This document shows positions 35,176 to 44,080 of a DNA stretch of 64,000 bases, piece by piece. Position numbers and translations under genes: made by a program. A model generated the notes under the pieces. It was not told where the DNA came from. It was given only the letters and a program-made list of their open reading frames with translations, and made no database searches. The DNA is taken from the NCBI RefSeq assembly GCF_001514065.1, contig NZ_KQ948427.1, positions 422,474-486,473 of the forward strand. Reading direction: 5' to 3'. The stretch comes from Streptomyces antibioticus. Lineage in GTDB: Bacteria > Actinomycetota > Actinomycetes > Streptomycetales > Streptomycetaceae. Within the stretch, counting starts at the first letter, position 1. The number at the start of each line of letters is the position of its first letter.

Positions 35176-35775
35176 TCACATGTGGGCGCCGTGGCTCGGC
35201 GCGGGCGCCGGGGCGTGGGCGATGAGGTGGCGTACGAGGGTCAGCAGGGTCTGGACACCCGAGCTGGAGATCCGGGCGTCGCAGCGGATGACAGGGATGT
35301 CCGGGGCGAGGTCGATGGCGGCGCGGACCTCCTCGGGGTCGTAGCGGTACGAGCCGTCGAACTCGTTGATCGCGACGATGAATCCGAGGCCGCGCTGTTC
35401 GAAGAAGTCGACGGCCGCGAAGCAGTCCTCCAGGCGCCGGGTGTCGGCGAGGATGACCGCGCCGAGCGCGCCCTCCGAGAGCTCGTCCCACATGAACCAG
35501 AACCGCTCCTGCCCGGGCGTGCCGAACAGGTACAGCACATGTTCCGGGTCGAGGGTGATACGGCCGAAGTCCATGGCGACGGTCGTCTCGACCTTGTTCT
35601 CGATGCCGTCGAGGTTGTCGGTCGCGGCGCTGACCGTGGTGAGCAGTTCCTCCGTGCTGAGCGGGGCGATCTCACTGACCGCGCCCACGAAGGTCGTCTT
35701 GCCTACTCCGAAGCCTCCGGCCACCAGGATCTTGAGTGCGGTGGGGAAGGGGTCAGAGCTGTCGTCGTAGTCCAT
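35176..35775 (-). CDS. cvnD: Conservon GTP-binding protein CvnD
   Basis: 199 residues. The P-loop GGFGVGKTT (20-28) is followed by DFGRI and the G3-like GTPGQERFWFMW, the MglA-like GTPase set; NEFDG takes the NKxD place with Glu instead of Lys. It is the G-protein-like output component of conservon switches, usually associated with the membrane through the other Cvn parts. ATG 35775 overlaps the cvnC end by 23 bp. Confidence 0.92.
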   Translation of the reverse strand: MDYDDSSDPFPTALKILVAGGFGVGKTTFVGAVSEIAPLSTEELLTTVSAATDNLDGIENKVETTVAMDFGRITLDPEHVLYLFGTPGQERFWFMWDELSEGALGAVILADTRRLEDCFAAVDFFEQRGLGFIVAINEFDGSYRYDPEEVRAAIDLAPDIPVIRCDARISSSGVQTLLTLVRHLIAHAPAPAPSHGAHM

Positions 35776-36130
35776 CGAGCACTGCCTCCAGAAGGGCCCG
35801 GTCAGTCGGGTTGTGGTGGAACTCCGGGGGTTTGGTGGTGAGCGCCCCGCAGTCGACGAGGTCCGACAGCAGCACCTTGGTGACCGCGGCCGGCAGCTTC
35901 AGATGTGCGGCGACCTCGGCGACCGAGACGGGCGCGCGGCACAGGTCGAGCGCCTGCGTGTGCTCGGGGCCGAGGTAGCCGAGAGGGGTGGCGCCGGTGG
36001 CCATCACCTGCGACAGGAGGTCGAGCGCGACGGTGGGCCGGGTACGGCCGTTGCTGACCGTGAAAGGCCGCACCAGGCGTCCGGCCGCGTCGTCGAGCCA
36101 GGGCCCGTCACCGGCCGCCGCCACGCTCAA
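35753..36130 (-). CDS. cvnC: Conservon protein CvnC (DUF742)
   Basis: 125 residues with GRLVRPFTVSNGRTRPTVALDLLS near the start, SVAEVAAHLKLPAAVTKVLLSDLVDCGAL (winged-helix-like) and the C-terminal ALLEAVLDGLRRQ; standard DUF742. Its TTG at 36130 overlaps the cvnB stop (TTGA); a GTG at 36124 with GAGG 8 nt upstream would start 2 codons later and could be the real start. Confidence 0.9.
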   Translation of the reverse strand: MSVAAAGDGPWLDDAAGRLVRPFTVSNGRTRPTVALDLLSQVMATGATPLGYLGPEHTQALDLCRAPVSVAEVAAHLKLPAAVTKVLLSDLVDCGALTTKPPEFHHNPTDRALLEAVLDGLRRQL

Positions 36131-36570
36131 GGCCTCATCACCGGGGACGCCGGGGACTCGACGGCGTGCTGCCGGGGTGCGGTCACCAGGTAGGGGCGGA
36201 CGCTCTTGACCAGCATGGCCATCTCGTAGCCGAGGACCGCCGCGTCGGCCTCGCGCCCTGCGAGCACGGCGAGACAGGTGCCGGAGCCCGCGGTGGTCAC
36301 GAACAGCAGGGTCGAGTCGAGCTCGACGACCACCTGACGGACGTCTCCGCCGTCACCGAAGCGGACGCCCGCGCTGCGTCCGAGGGAGTACAGGCCGGAG
36401 GCCAGGGCGGCCATGTGGTCGGCGCTGTCGGTGTCGAGCCCGTGGACCGACTTCACGAGCCCGTCGCAGGACAGCAGGACCGCACTGGTGGTGTGCGGTA
36501 CGCGCTGCACGAGGCCGCTCATCAGCCAGTCGAGATCGGATACATGGCCGGTCGGCGCTTCGCTCGCCAT
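36127..36570 (-). CDS. cvnB: Conservon roadblock/LC7 protein CvnB
   Basis: 147 residues of the roadblock/LC7 fold: LDWLMSGLVQRVPHTTSAVLLSCDGL and RSAGVRFGDGGDVRQVVVELDSTLLFVTTAGSGTCLAVLA, split here at residues 13-38 and 66-104. Probable regulatory partner of CvnD. ATG 36570 has AAGGAG 10 nt upstream; 86 bp after cvnA. The longer upstream frame is not needed. Confidence 0.92.
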   Translation of the reverse strand: MASEAPTGHVSDLDWLMSGLVQRVPHTTSAVLLSCDGLVKSVHGLDTDSADHMAALASGLYSLGRSAGVRFGDGGDVRQVVVELDSTLLFVTTAGSGTCLAVLAGREADAAVLGYEMAMLVKSVRPYLVTAPRQHAVESPASPVMRP

Positions 36571-36656
36571 GGTGGATCGACTCCTTGAGGTACGAAGGTC
36601 TGCGGGAGCGCTGGGGGTGGGGGCAGAGGTGGGGGCGTGGGAGGTGGCAGGGGTGA

Positions 36657-39221
36657 TCATCCGGCTGATGCGCTCCCGTCGTGCCGGGTGGGGGTGTGGT
36701 CGGGGCGGGCGTGAGCCGGGCTGGTGTGACCGGGGTCCAGGTGGCTCGGGCCCGTGGGGGACGGACCCGTGTCGGTCAGGCTTCTGTCGGTCAGGCTTCG
36801 GTCCGTCAGGCCCGTGTCCGTCAGGCTGATACGGCTCCGGTCGGTGTCGGTGATCGAGTCCGTGGTCATGTGCAGTGCACCCCTGTGGGGCGGTGTGTCC
36901 GTGTGCGATGCGTCTGTGTGCGATGCGTGTGTGTACGGCGCGTCCAGGTGGGCCGCGTCCATGGGGGACGGCTCCATGTGGGGCGTGCCCATCGGCGGCG
37001 TCTCCATGGGGGACGGCTCCATGTGGGGCGTGCCCATGGGCGTCGCCCCCATCGCGTACGTGCTGAGGTCCGTGCCGCCGGTGGCCTCCGCCTCCATGTG
37101 CTGCTGTGCCTCGGCGAGGCCGATGCCGCGTTGGAAGGCCGCCATGAGCCCCGGGTCGTGCCCGGCGGGGTACTCGGCGTCCGGCCGTGGCGCCGCCGGG
37201 CCGTCGCGGAGCTGGGGTGCGATGTGCTCCTGGGCGCGGCGCCTGGGGAGTTGGGGCTTGCCCATGGTGCCGCGGACGGTGCCGGTGCGCGGGGTGGGCG
37301 GCATGGCGGTGCTCTGGGCGACGAGTCGCCGGTCGTCCGGCCGGATGCCCGGCACGGCCTCCGCCGGGTTGGGCCGCTCCTGCTGACTGCCGCGCACGGG
37401 CAGCGGTACGGCGGGCTCACCCCCGTGCGCCGCCGGTCCCGAGCCGCGCGGAGCGTCGGGCTGCCGAGCGGACCGTACGACGGGACCGGCGCCGGGAACG
37501 ACCCGCTGCGGCCCGGTGTCTCCGAGGGCCTCTGGCCCTGCCCCCTCCTGCGCATACTGCCGCGGCGGCACGGAGGTGCCCGGAGCGCCCGGCACCGGCA
37601 TGGACGGCCGTACGTCTCCCGCCGTACCGCGAGCCGATCGCGGCGCCCCGGCCGACGCCGGACCCACACCCGCTCCCCCGCCACCGGGCCCCGCGGCCCC
37701 CGTCCCGTCCGAGGCCCCGGGGACGACTCCGGGCGCACCCGGTTCAGCGCCCAACAGCCCCTGCGGTACGACGAGTACGGCCTGGACACCGCCGTAGATG
37801 TTGGTCTGAAGACGGACGTGGATGCCGTGCCGCCGGGCCAGCTGCGAGACCACGAACAGTCCGATGCGGCCGTCCGCCAGCAGACTCCCCACGTTGACCT
37901 GGTCGGGGTCGGTGAGCAGGGCGTTCATCTTGTGCTGCTCGGCGACGGGCATGCCGAGGCCGCGGTCCTCGACCTCGACGGCGAGCCCGGAGGTGACGAG
38001 GTTGGCGCGCAGCAGCACTTGGGTGTGCGGGGCGGAGAACACCGTGGCGTTCTCGACGAGTTCGGCGAGCAGGTGGATGACGTCGGCGACGGCGTGCCCG
38101 CGCAGGGTGCCGTCGATGGGCGGCACGAGTTTGACGCGGGAGTACTGCTCGACCTCGGCGATGGCCGAGCGCAGCACCTCGGTCATGGGGACGGGGTGGC
38201 TCCACTGCCGGCGCGAGACGGCGCCGCCGAGCACGGCGAGGTTCTCGGCGTGGCGGCGGATGCGGGTGGCGAGGTGGTCGACGTGGAAGAGGCCCTTGAG
38301 GAGGTCGGGGTCCTCGATCTCGTTCTCCAGCTCGTCGAGGATGGAGATCTCCCGGTGGACCAGCGACTGCAGGCGCCGGGCGAGGTTGAGGAAGACCTCC
38401 AGCTTCTGCTCGCTGCCCGCCTGGCTGGACAGTTGGGCGGCCTGGACGACGGCCGTGACGGCGCCGTCGTGGGCGCGGGCCAGGTCGGCGGCGAGCAGGT
38501 CGAAGTCGTCGGCACCGTCCGGCGGGCCGCCGCGCGGGGTGCGCTGGGGCGGCCCGTCGCCGCGCCGCAACGCCTCGACGAGGGCCCGCAGATCGGCCTC
38601 GCCGCGGGCGGCGGTGCGGCGCAGGGCGCCGATGCGGTCGCTGACGGACTTGGCGGCGCGGTCGGCGGCGACGGCGGCGATGAGGATGGCGGCGAACGCC
38701 ACCGAGACCGCGCCGGCGAGGACGCCCCAGAAGGTGAGGCCGGGCCGGGCGCCGGTGGAGCGGACGGTGAAGAGGACGGCCGCTGAGGCGGCGAGGGCGA
38801 CCGCGATGGGCGGCAGCACGGCGAGCCGCAGCAGCTGAGGCCGTATGTGGGTCTCGGGCAGCGTGGTCGCGGGCCTGGCGGCCGGTTTCCCGTGCCGACC
38901 GCCCTCGCGGCGGTCGGCGCGTGCCGCCGGTGCGCGGAGCTGGGACATCGGTGTCCTCGTGCCGGCCCGTGTACTGGCCCGGTGGGCGGGCTGATCGCCG
39001 GGCGGGCTCACCTGTCCACGGCCGGACTGGCTCATCTGCCCACGGCCGGACTGGCCCGCGGCCCCACGGCCGGCGGGGTTCGCGGCCCCGCGGCCGGGCT
39101 GGTTCGTACCGGACTGGTTCGCGGGCCCACGGCCGGGCTCCCGGGGCCCGGTGCGCGTTCCTGCCGGTTCCCGGGTGCGCTCGCCACGGGTGGCACGCAC
39201 TCCGACGCGGTCGTCGGTCAC
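36657..39221 (-). CDS. cvnA: Conservon sensor kinase-like protein CvnA
   Basis: About 854 residues. The N-terminal ~95 residues are disordered, with Gly-Arg-rich repeats such as GRGAANPA and GRGAAGQS and PPG linkers. Two TM helices (about 135-190) follow, then a dimerisation region and a GHKL ATPase domain with DVIHLLAELVENATVFS (N box), EVEDRGLGM and DGRIGLFVVSQLARRHG. The C-tail (about 590-854) is disordered and holds degenerate Met-Pro-His-rich repeats, MGTPHMEPSPM units and TDTD/SLTDRS units. GTG 39221 has GGGGGAAG; the longer TTG start has no RBS. It heads the cvnA-D operon. Confidence 0.88.
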   Translation of the reverse strand: MTDDRVGVRATRGERTREPAGTRTGPREPGRGPANQSGTNQPGRGAANPAGRGAAGQSGRGQMSQSGRGQVSPPGDQPAHRASTRAGTRTPMSQLRAPAARADRREGGRHGKPAARPATTLPETHIRPQLLRLAVLPPIAVALAASAAVLFTVRSTGARPGLTFWGVLAGAVSVAFAAILIAAVAADRAAKSVSDRIGALRRTAARGEADLRALVEALRRGDGPPQRTPRGGPPDGADDFDLLAADLARAHDGAVTAVVQAAQLSSQAGSEQKLEVFLNLARRLQSLVHREISILDELENEIEDPDLLKGLFHVDHLATRIRRHAENLAVLGGAVSRRQWSHPVPMTEVLRSAIAEVEQYSRVKLVPPIDGTLRGHAVADVIHLLAELVENATVFSAPHTQVLLRANLVTSGLAVEVEDRGLGMPVAEQHKMNALLTDPDQVNVGSLLADGRIGLFVVSQLARRHGIHVRLQTNIYGGVQAVLVVPQGLLGAEPGAPGVVPGASDGTGAAGPGGGGAGVGPASAGAPRSARGTAGDVRPSMPVPGAPGTSVPPRQYAQEGAGPEALGDTGPQRVVPGAGPVVRSARQPDAPRGSGPAAHGGEPAVPLPVRGSQQERPNPAEAVPGIRPDDRRLVAQSTAMPPTPRTGTVRGTMGKPQLPRRRAQEHIAPQLRDGPAAPRPDAEYPAGHDPGLMAAFQRGIGLAEAQQHMEAEATGGTDLSTYAMGATPMGTPHMEPSPMETPPMGTPHMEPSPMDAAHLDAPYTHASHTDASHTDTPPHRGALHMTTDSITDTDRSRISLTDTGLTDRSLTDRSLTDTGPSPTGPSHLDPGHTSPAHARPDHTPTRHDGSASAG

Positions 39222-39797
39222 CGGCTTCCCCCGGCTCCCGGTCGCGGTCGAGCTGGGGGGATCCCCATCGCGTCGACTCCCTCCTCCGGTCTGGTCCTCA
39301 CGACACGGTGTCGGTCGAGAGCGCCGGGGATTTCGGCCCTGCGTCGCCCGACGGCCACTCACAGTAGTCGGCAACGCATCATGTGCGGTGGGCAGTTGAC
39401 AAACTCGTACGGGGAGCGTCCCGCTCTGGTATGAGGGGTCGCACGGGAGCCCGATAAGCCCGCCGACGGGCCGTGCAGTTCACTTCAGGGATCGATCAAC
39501 GCTGGTCAGAGGCGGTCAGAAACGAAGCACCCGAATCTGCGCCTCACGCGCCTCGGCTGCAACCTCCGGCCATGGGGGCGCCACTCCGCGCCGCCTCTCC
39601 GCACGGACGAACACCCCCCTACGCTTCACTCTCCGTAGCGACTCGCGAGGGCACCGGAGGCGGGTCACCTGCCCGCGGGTGAACGTCCAGTGGGGATGGG
39701 ACGGGAAAGAGCCAGGACCACACTACGAGGGGCATCCAGGAGGGCGCCGGCGATCAGAGGCGTGCCGCGGTCCCCTGACCGCGGAGAGCGCACCTCA
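39222..39797. other. 576-bp intergenic region upstream of cvnA
   Basis: No convincing gene. A short open frame at 39473-39682 has no family features or RBS. The region contains the cvnA 5' leader and, on the minus side, the end of the MBL hydrolase gene at 39798. The stretch is less GC-rich around 39360-39560. I see no clear palindrome or terminator. Confidence 0.5.
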
Positions 39798-41063
39798 TCA
39801 GCCCGCCGGAACCACTTCCGGCTCCCCGCTCCCCTCGCTCTTCCCTTCTCCCTCCGGCTCCGCCGCCTCCGCCTGAGCCCGCGCCGCCCCCTCGGACGTC
39901 GTCTTGATCGCGGCCTCCGTGACCAGCTCCCCCGCCGCCCAGCCCCCGGAGGGCTCCGCCGCGACCCCGCGCCACCACGGCTCGACCGGCACGCCCTCCC
40001 CCGTCGGCTCGAACGGCTCGCCCGGCTTCGGCAGGGCGATGCGCGTGCCCTCCGCGCGGGCCGCCGCGATCGTGCCCTCCCCCGGTTCCGCCCACGCGTG
40101 CGTGGCCAGGTTGAAGGTGGCCCAGTGGATCGGCAGCATGAGGCCGGCCGACGGACCGCCCTGGAGGTCGAGGTGGGCGCGCATGCCCTCCGCCGGCGTC
40201 ATGTGGATGTCAGGCCAGAAGTCGCTGTACGCGCCGATCTGGATCATCGTGGCGTCGAACGGGCCGTGCGCGGCGCCGATCTCCTTGAAGCCGTCGAAGT
40301 AGCCGGTGTCGCCGCTGTGGTAGACCCGGTGGGCCTCCCCCTCGACGACCCAGGACGCCCAGAGCGTGTGCTGGGTGTTGCGCAGACCGCGGCCGCAGAA
40401 GTGGCGGGCCGGAGTGGCGGTGAGGGTGAGGCCGCCGACCTTGGTCGCCTCGTGCCAGTCCAGCTCGCGCAGCCGGTCGGCGGAGACGCCCCAGTGTTCG
40501 AGGTGGGCGCCGACGCCGAGCGGCACGGCGAACAGGGTGTCCGTGTCGGCCAGCGCCTTGATCGTGGGCGTGTCGAGGTGGTCGTAGTGGTCGTGGGAGA
40601 TGACGACCACGTCGACCGGGCCCAGCGCGGCCAGCGGCAGCGGCACCGGGTGGAGCCGCTTGGGGCCGACGAACGGGAACGGGGAGCAGCGCTCGCCCCA
40701 GACCGGGTCGAAGAGCACCCGGTGTCCGTCGATCTCGGCGAGCACGCTGGAATGGCCCATCCAGGTCAGCCGCAGCCCGGTGACGGGCGGCTTGGCGATG
40801 TCGGCCAGGGTGGTCGGGTGCACCGGAATCGTGCCCTTGGGCGAGCGGAGCGGCCGCTCTTCCTTGTCGAAGAAGACCTTCGCGAACTCCAGCGTCGAGC
40901 CCGAGGGCCGGATCCGGGCCTCGCCCCCCGGGTTCTGGAAGACCCCGTCCTTGAAGTGGGGCGACCTGCGGATGCGGGCGAGGCGCTCACCGCTCGGGTC
41001 CACGCCGAAGGCATCGGGCTGCAGGCTGCGGAGCCCGGAGCTCAGGGAGCCGAAAACGGACAC
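39798..41063 (-). CDS. MBL-fold metal-dependent hydrolase (NAPE-PLD-like)
   Basis: 421 residues. The metallo-beta-lactamase motif HDHYDHLD (about 157-164) is clear, with TWMGHSSVL, GDTGYF and AHLDLQGG. The length and an SPHFKDGVFQN N-terminal patch match bacterial NAPE-PLD-like phospholipase/lactonase relatives. A charged E/G-rich tail (about 385-421) is unusual. GTG 41063 follows TGGAGG. The substrate is unknown. Confidence 0.85.
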   Translation of the reverse strand: MSVFGSLSSGLRSLQPDAFGVDPSGERLARIRRSPHFKDGVFQNPGGEARIRPSGSTLEFAKVFFDKEERPLRSPKGTIPVHPTTLADIAKPPVTGLRLTWMGHSSVLAEIDGHRVLFDPVWGERCSPFPFVGPKRLHPVPLPLAALGPVDVVVISHDHYDHLDTPTIKALADTDTLFAVPLGVGAHLEHWGVSADRLRELDWHEATKVGGLTLTATPARHFCGRGLRNTQHTLWASWVVEGEAHRVYHSGDTGYFDGFKEIGAAHGPFDATMIQIGAYSDFWPDIHMTPAEGMRAHLDLQGGPSAGLMLPIHWATFNLATHAWAEPGEGTIAAARAEGTRIALPKPGEPFEPTGEGVPVEPWWRGVAAEPSGGWAAGELVTEAAIKTTSEGAARAQAEAAEPEGEGKSEGSGEPEVVPAG

Positions 41064-41135
41064 GGTACCTCCAGGTGGAGTCGGTGAGGTCTTCCATTAT
41101 GGTCGGCCTCTCCGACAATCCCCGGAACACCCTGG

Positions 41136-41975
41136 TCACGGCTGCGTGAACGGCACCTCGGCTTCGCCCCACGCCGTGACGTCCACCTCGTCGCCGACCG
41201 CCACCTTCCCCTGCCGCAGCACGGAGAACTTCACGCCGAACACCGTGCCGGCGGCTGCGCGCCGGTACCCGGCCAGGCTGCGGATGGGTTCGGGGCCGTC
41301 CTTGGCGCCGCGTTCCTGGTCCACCAGGGTGACGGCACAGCGGACGGCGAGCTTCGCGTACGCCAGTTCGGTGTCGCCGATCCGTATGCGATGGGCGCGG
41401 TCCTCGGTGTGCGGGACGTCCCAGCCGCCGATCACGATGTTGGGGCGGAAGCGGTTCATGGCCAGGGGTTCCGCGCCGCGTTCGGCGAGCTTTCCGTTGA
41501 GCAGGTCGAGGCTGGACCGCGACAGGACATGCAGGGCGCCGCTGTCCGCCCAGCCGGCGGTTCCGGGTGTCCGGCCGTCGGTCACCCTGTCGTGCTCCGG
41601 CGGCACCCGCACGAGCCTGCTCGGGGCGCCGAGCACCTCGGAGAGCCACTGTGCGACGGTGTCGCCCTGGTCGATGCCCCGGTACGGCGTCCCGAACAGC
41701 TCGACCGGTCGCCGTACGCCGGTGATGTCGACGTCGACGGCCACCTCCCCGTGGTCCGGCGCCCGCAGGGTGAGCCGCTCCCCGGCCGCGTCGATGCCGG
41801 GCAGGATCAGCGCGAGCCCTGGATCGCGCCGCTGCGTCCGGAACACCCCGTCCTCGCTGACGACCATGAAGGAGCGGTCGTGGGCGAGACCCGCCGGCGT
41901 CACCACGGCCTCGCTCGCCGAGATCCCGGCGCATCCCTTGACCGGGTAGTACGTCAACTCGACGACCTTGACCAT
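41136..41975 (-). CDS. MOSC-domain protein (MOCOS-like)
   Basis: 279 residues: an N-terminal MOSC_N domain (ELTYYPVKGCAGISASEAVV) and MOSC domain with NRFRPNIVIGG and CAVTLVDQERGAKDG; the cysteine in VRCAVTLVDQ (about 225-234) is the expected sulfur-carrier residue. The family acts on molybdenum-cofactor or sulfur transfer. ATG 41975 has GGAGGGGG. Divergent from the dehydrogenase at 42122. Confidence 0.88.
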   Translation of the reverse strand: MVKVVELTYYPVKGCAGISASEAVVTPAGLAHDRSFMVVSEDGVFRTQRRDPGLALILPGIDAAGERLTLRAPDHGEVAVDVDITGVRRPVELFGTPYRGIDQGDTVAQWLSEVLGAPSRLVRVPPEHDRVTDGRTPGTAGWADSGALHVLSRSSLDLLNGKLAERGAEPLAMNRFRPNIVIGGWDVPHTEDRAHRIRIGDTELAYAKLAVRCAVTLVDQERGAKDGPEPIRSLAGYRRAAAGTVFGVKFSVLRQGKVAVGDEVDVTAWGEAEVPFTQP

Positions 41976-42121
41976 GCCCGCCCCCTCCGATGATCGATAC
42001 GCCGAAAGGAACCTATCGAGGGCGACCTGCACCCCGTCAATCGCGTTTCCCGCGAATTGACAGCGACTGATACATGTCAAGAAGATACTGACCCTTCATT
42101 CAGTAATCTCCAGGAGCCCCC

Positions 42122-43300
42122 ATGACCACCCCCCTGCTGTCGCTCACCTGGACCGACCACGTCACCGGCCGCCAGGGCTTCCTGGTCGTCGACCGGCTGG
42201 TGCGCGGCGTCTCCAGCGGCGGGCTGCGGATGCGCGAGGGCTGCACCCTGGAGGAGGTCACCGGGCTCGCCCGCGGCATGACCATGAAGGAGGCGCTGCA
42301 CTACAACCCCCAGGGCCGTTACGTCCCGTTGGGTGGCGCCAAGGGCGGCATCGACTGCGATCCCCGGGACCCGGCGGCGTACGCCCTGCTCGTGCGCTTC
42401 CTGCGCGCGATGCGACCGTACGTCGAGAGCTTCTGGACCACGGGTGAGGACCTCGGTCTGAGCCAGGACCTGGTGGACCGGGCGGCCGCCGAGGCGGGGC
42501 TCGTCTCGTCCGTCCAGGCCGTCTATCCGCTGCTGGACGACGAGAAGGCGGCGCGCAGGCGGCTCGCGGACGCGTTCGCCGTCGAGGTGGACGGCATCGG
42601 GCTCGACGAACTGGTCGGCGGCTGCGGGGTCGCCGAGTCGGTGCTCACGGCCCTGGACCGGGCCGGGGTGCCGTACGCCGGGACGCGGGTCGCCGTACAG
42701 GGGCTCGGCACGATGGGCGGGGCCACGGCGAGGTTCCTCGCGCGCGCGGGCCTGACGATCGTCGCCGTCGCCGACATCAAGGGCACCATCGCCAACCCCG
42801 GGGGCCTGGACGTCGAGGCGCTGCTCGCCGCGCGGGACGCCTACGGCACCGTCGACCGCGCCGCGCTCGGGCCCGGCGACCGCGAACTGCCGGGCGACGC
42901 CTGGCTGTCCGCCGACGCGGAGGTGCTGGTGCCGGCCGCCGTGTCGTACGCGATCGACGTCGCGAACCAGGAGCGCGTCACCGCCCGCTGGATCGTCGAG
43001 GCGGCCAACATGCCCGTCCTGCCCGCGGCCGAGTCACTGCTGGCCGCGCGGGCCGTCACCGTGCTGCCGGACGTGGTCGTGAACTCCGGCACGAACGCCT
43101 GGTGGTGGTGGACCCTGTTCGGCGACATCGGCGCCGACGCGGACGAGGCGTTCACCCACACCCGCCGCTCCATGCGCGCCCTGGTCGAACAGATGCTGGC
43201 CCGCGCGGAGGCCGACGGGACCTCCCCGCGGGCCGCCGCCCACGCGATCGTCGCGGACCGGCTGCCGGTGATCGCCGAGCGGTTCGGGTGGTACCGGTAG
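42122..43300 (+). CDS. Glu/Leu/Phe/Val dehydrogenase family protein
   Basis: 392 residues. The catalytic lysine region is PLGGAKGGIDCDP (about 69-81), and the NAD fold has VAVQGLGTMGGATARFLARAG (about 194-214), the Rossmann nucleotide part. The family deaminates amino acids to 2-oxo acids. The substrate is not obvious; it differs from streptomycete Vdh in its N-terminus. ATG 42122 follows CAGGAG. A short repeat covers its stop codon. Confidence 0.87.
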   Translation: MTTPLLSLTWTDHVTGRQGFLVVDRLVRGVSSGGLRMREGCTLEEVTGLARGMTMKEALHYNPQGRYVPLGGAKGGIDCDPRDPAAYALLVRFLRAMRPYVESFWTTGEDLGLSQDLVDRAAAEAGLVSSVQAVYPLLDDEKAARRRLADAFAVEVDGIGLDELVGGCGVAESVLTALDRAGVPYAGTRVAVQGLGTMGGATARFLARAGLTIVAVADIKGTIANPGGLDVEALLAARDAYGTVDRAALGPGDRELPGDAWLSADAEVLVPAAVSYAIDVANQERVTARWIVEAANMPVLPAAESLLAARAVTVLPDVVVNSGTNAWWWWTLFGDIGADADEAFTHTRRSMRALVEQMLARAEADGTSPRAAAHAIVADRLPVIAERFGWYR

Positions 43301-43390
43301 GGGCGGAGGCCCCGCGGACCGGGACCGGCACCGGTAGGGCGGAGATCTCGCGTGCCCAGGCACCGGCGGTGGTACCGGTAGGCGCGGAGG
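43287..43390. repeat. Imperfect triplicate repeat (GGTACCGGTAGG-type) across the dehydrogenase stop
   Basis: Near-identical 23-mers with core GGTGGTACCGGTAGG occur at 43287-43309 and 43368-43390, and a shorter copy (CACCGGTAGGGCGGAG) at 43329-43344. The first covers the dehydrogenase end. It is probably a local tandem duplication in the spacer before the TetR gene. Confidence 0.7.
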
Positions 43391-43430
43391 TCGCGTCTCC
43401 ACGCGCGCCCGCACGGATTAGGGTGGCCGC

Positions 43431-44051
43431 GTGGCGAGAGTGCGGTTGAGCGTGGCGGAGCGGCGCGAGGAGTTGCTGCGGGCCGCCATCGGGCAGATCG
43501 AGGAGCGGGGCGTCGCGGCGGTCAGGATCGCCGACGTGGCCTCGACGCTCGGGGTGAGCAACGCGCTGGTGCTGTACCACTTCTCGACCAAGGAGAAGCT
43601 GGTAGCCGCCGCGTTCACGTACGCCGCCGAGGACGACCTCGCCCAGCTGCGCAAGCTTCTCGGCCGTCGGACCACGGCGCTGCGACGGCTGCGGTCGGCC
43701 GTGCGCTGGTACGCGCCCACGGGTCAGGCCAAGGGCTGGCGGCTGTGGATCGAGGGCTGGGCGGTCGCCTTGCGCGAGCCGACCCTTCAGGAGGTCACCC
43801 GTGACCTCGACAAGCAGTGGAAGGCGGCGATCGCCGAGGTCATCGCGGAGGGCGTGACCGCGGGCGAGTTCCGGTGCCCGGACCCGGCCGCCTCGGCCCT
43901 GCGGCTGACCGCGCTGCTCGACGGACTCGCCGTCCAGCTGACGTCGTACCCGGGCGCCGTGTCCCGGGCGCGCGCCCAGGAGTGGGCGGACGAGGCACTG
44001 GCCCGGGAACTCGGGCTGGGAGCCGACACGTTGAGCGCCCAGGAGCGCTGA
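43431..44051 (+). CDS. TetR/AcrR-family transcriptional regulator
   Basis: 206 residues. The HTH is RREELLRAAIGQIEERGVAA, IRIADVASTLGVSNALVLYHFSTKEKLVAA at about 11-60; the rest is a TetR_C domain of the BetI-like type ending AQEWADEALARELG. GTG 43431; it lies 130 bp after the dehydrogenase on the same strand but with repeats between, so a shared operon is uncertain. No target sites are seen. Confidence 0.85.
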   Translation: MARVRLSVAERREELLRAAIGQIEERGVAAVRIADVASTLGVSNALVLYHFSTKEKLVAAAFTYAAEDDLAQLRKLLGRRTTALRRLRSAVRWYAPTGQAKGWRLWIEGWAVALREPTLQEVTRDLDKQWKAAIAEVIAEGVTAGEFRCPDPAASALRLTALLDGLAVQLTSYPGAVSRARAQEWADEALARELGLGADTLSAQER

Positions 44052-44080
44052 AGACGACGGCCCGCCGCGGTGGACCTCGC

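Noticed and set aside
39222-39374. Longer CvnA start at TTG 39374
   Set aside because: No RBS; GTG 39221 has GGGGGAAG at the right distance.
39473-39682. Short ORF in the gap upstream of cvnA
   Set aside because: No RBS, no family features, biased codon usage typical of chance frames in high GC DNA.
43431-44051. Second TetR (43431) as the binder of the shared operator
   Set aside because: It lies 18 kb away from the nearest copy and has none in its own upstream region.
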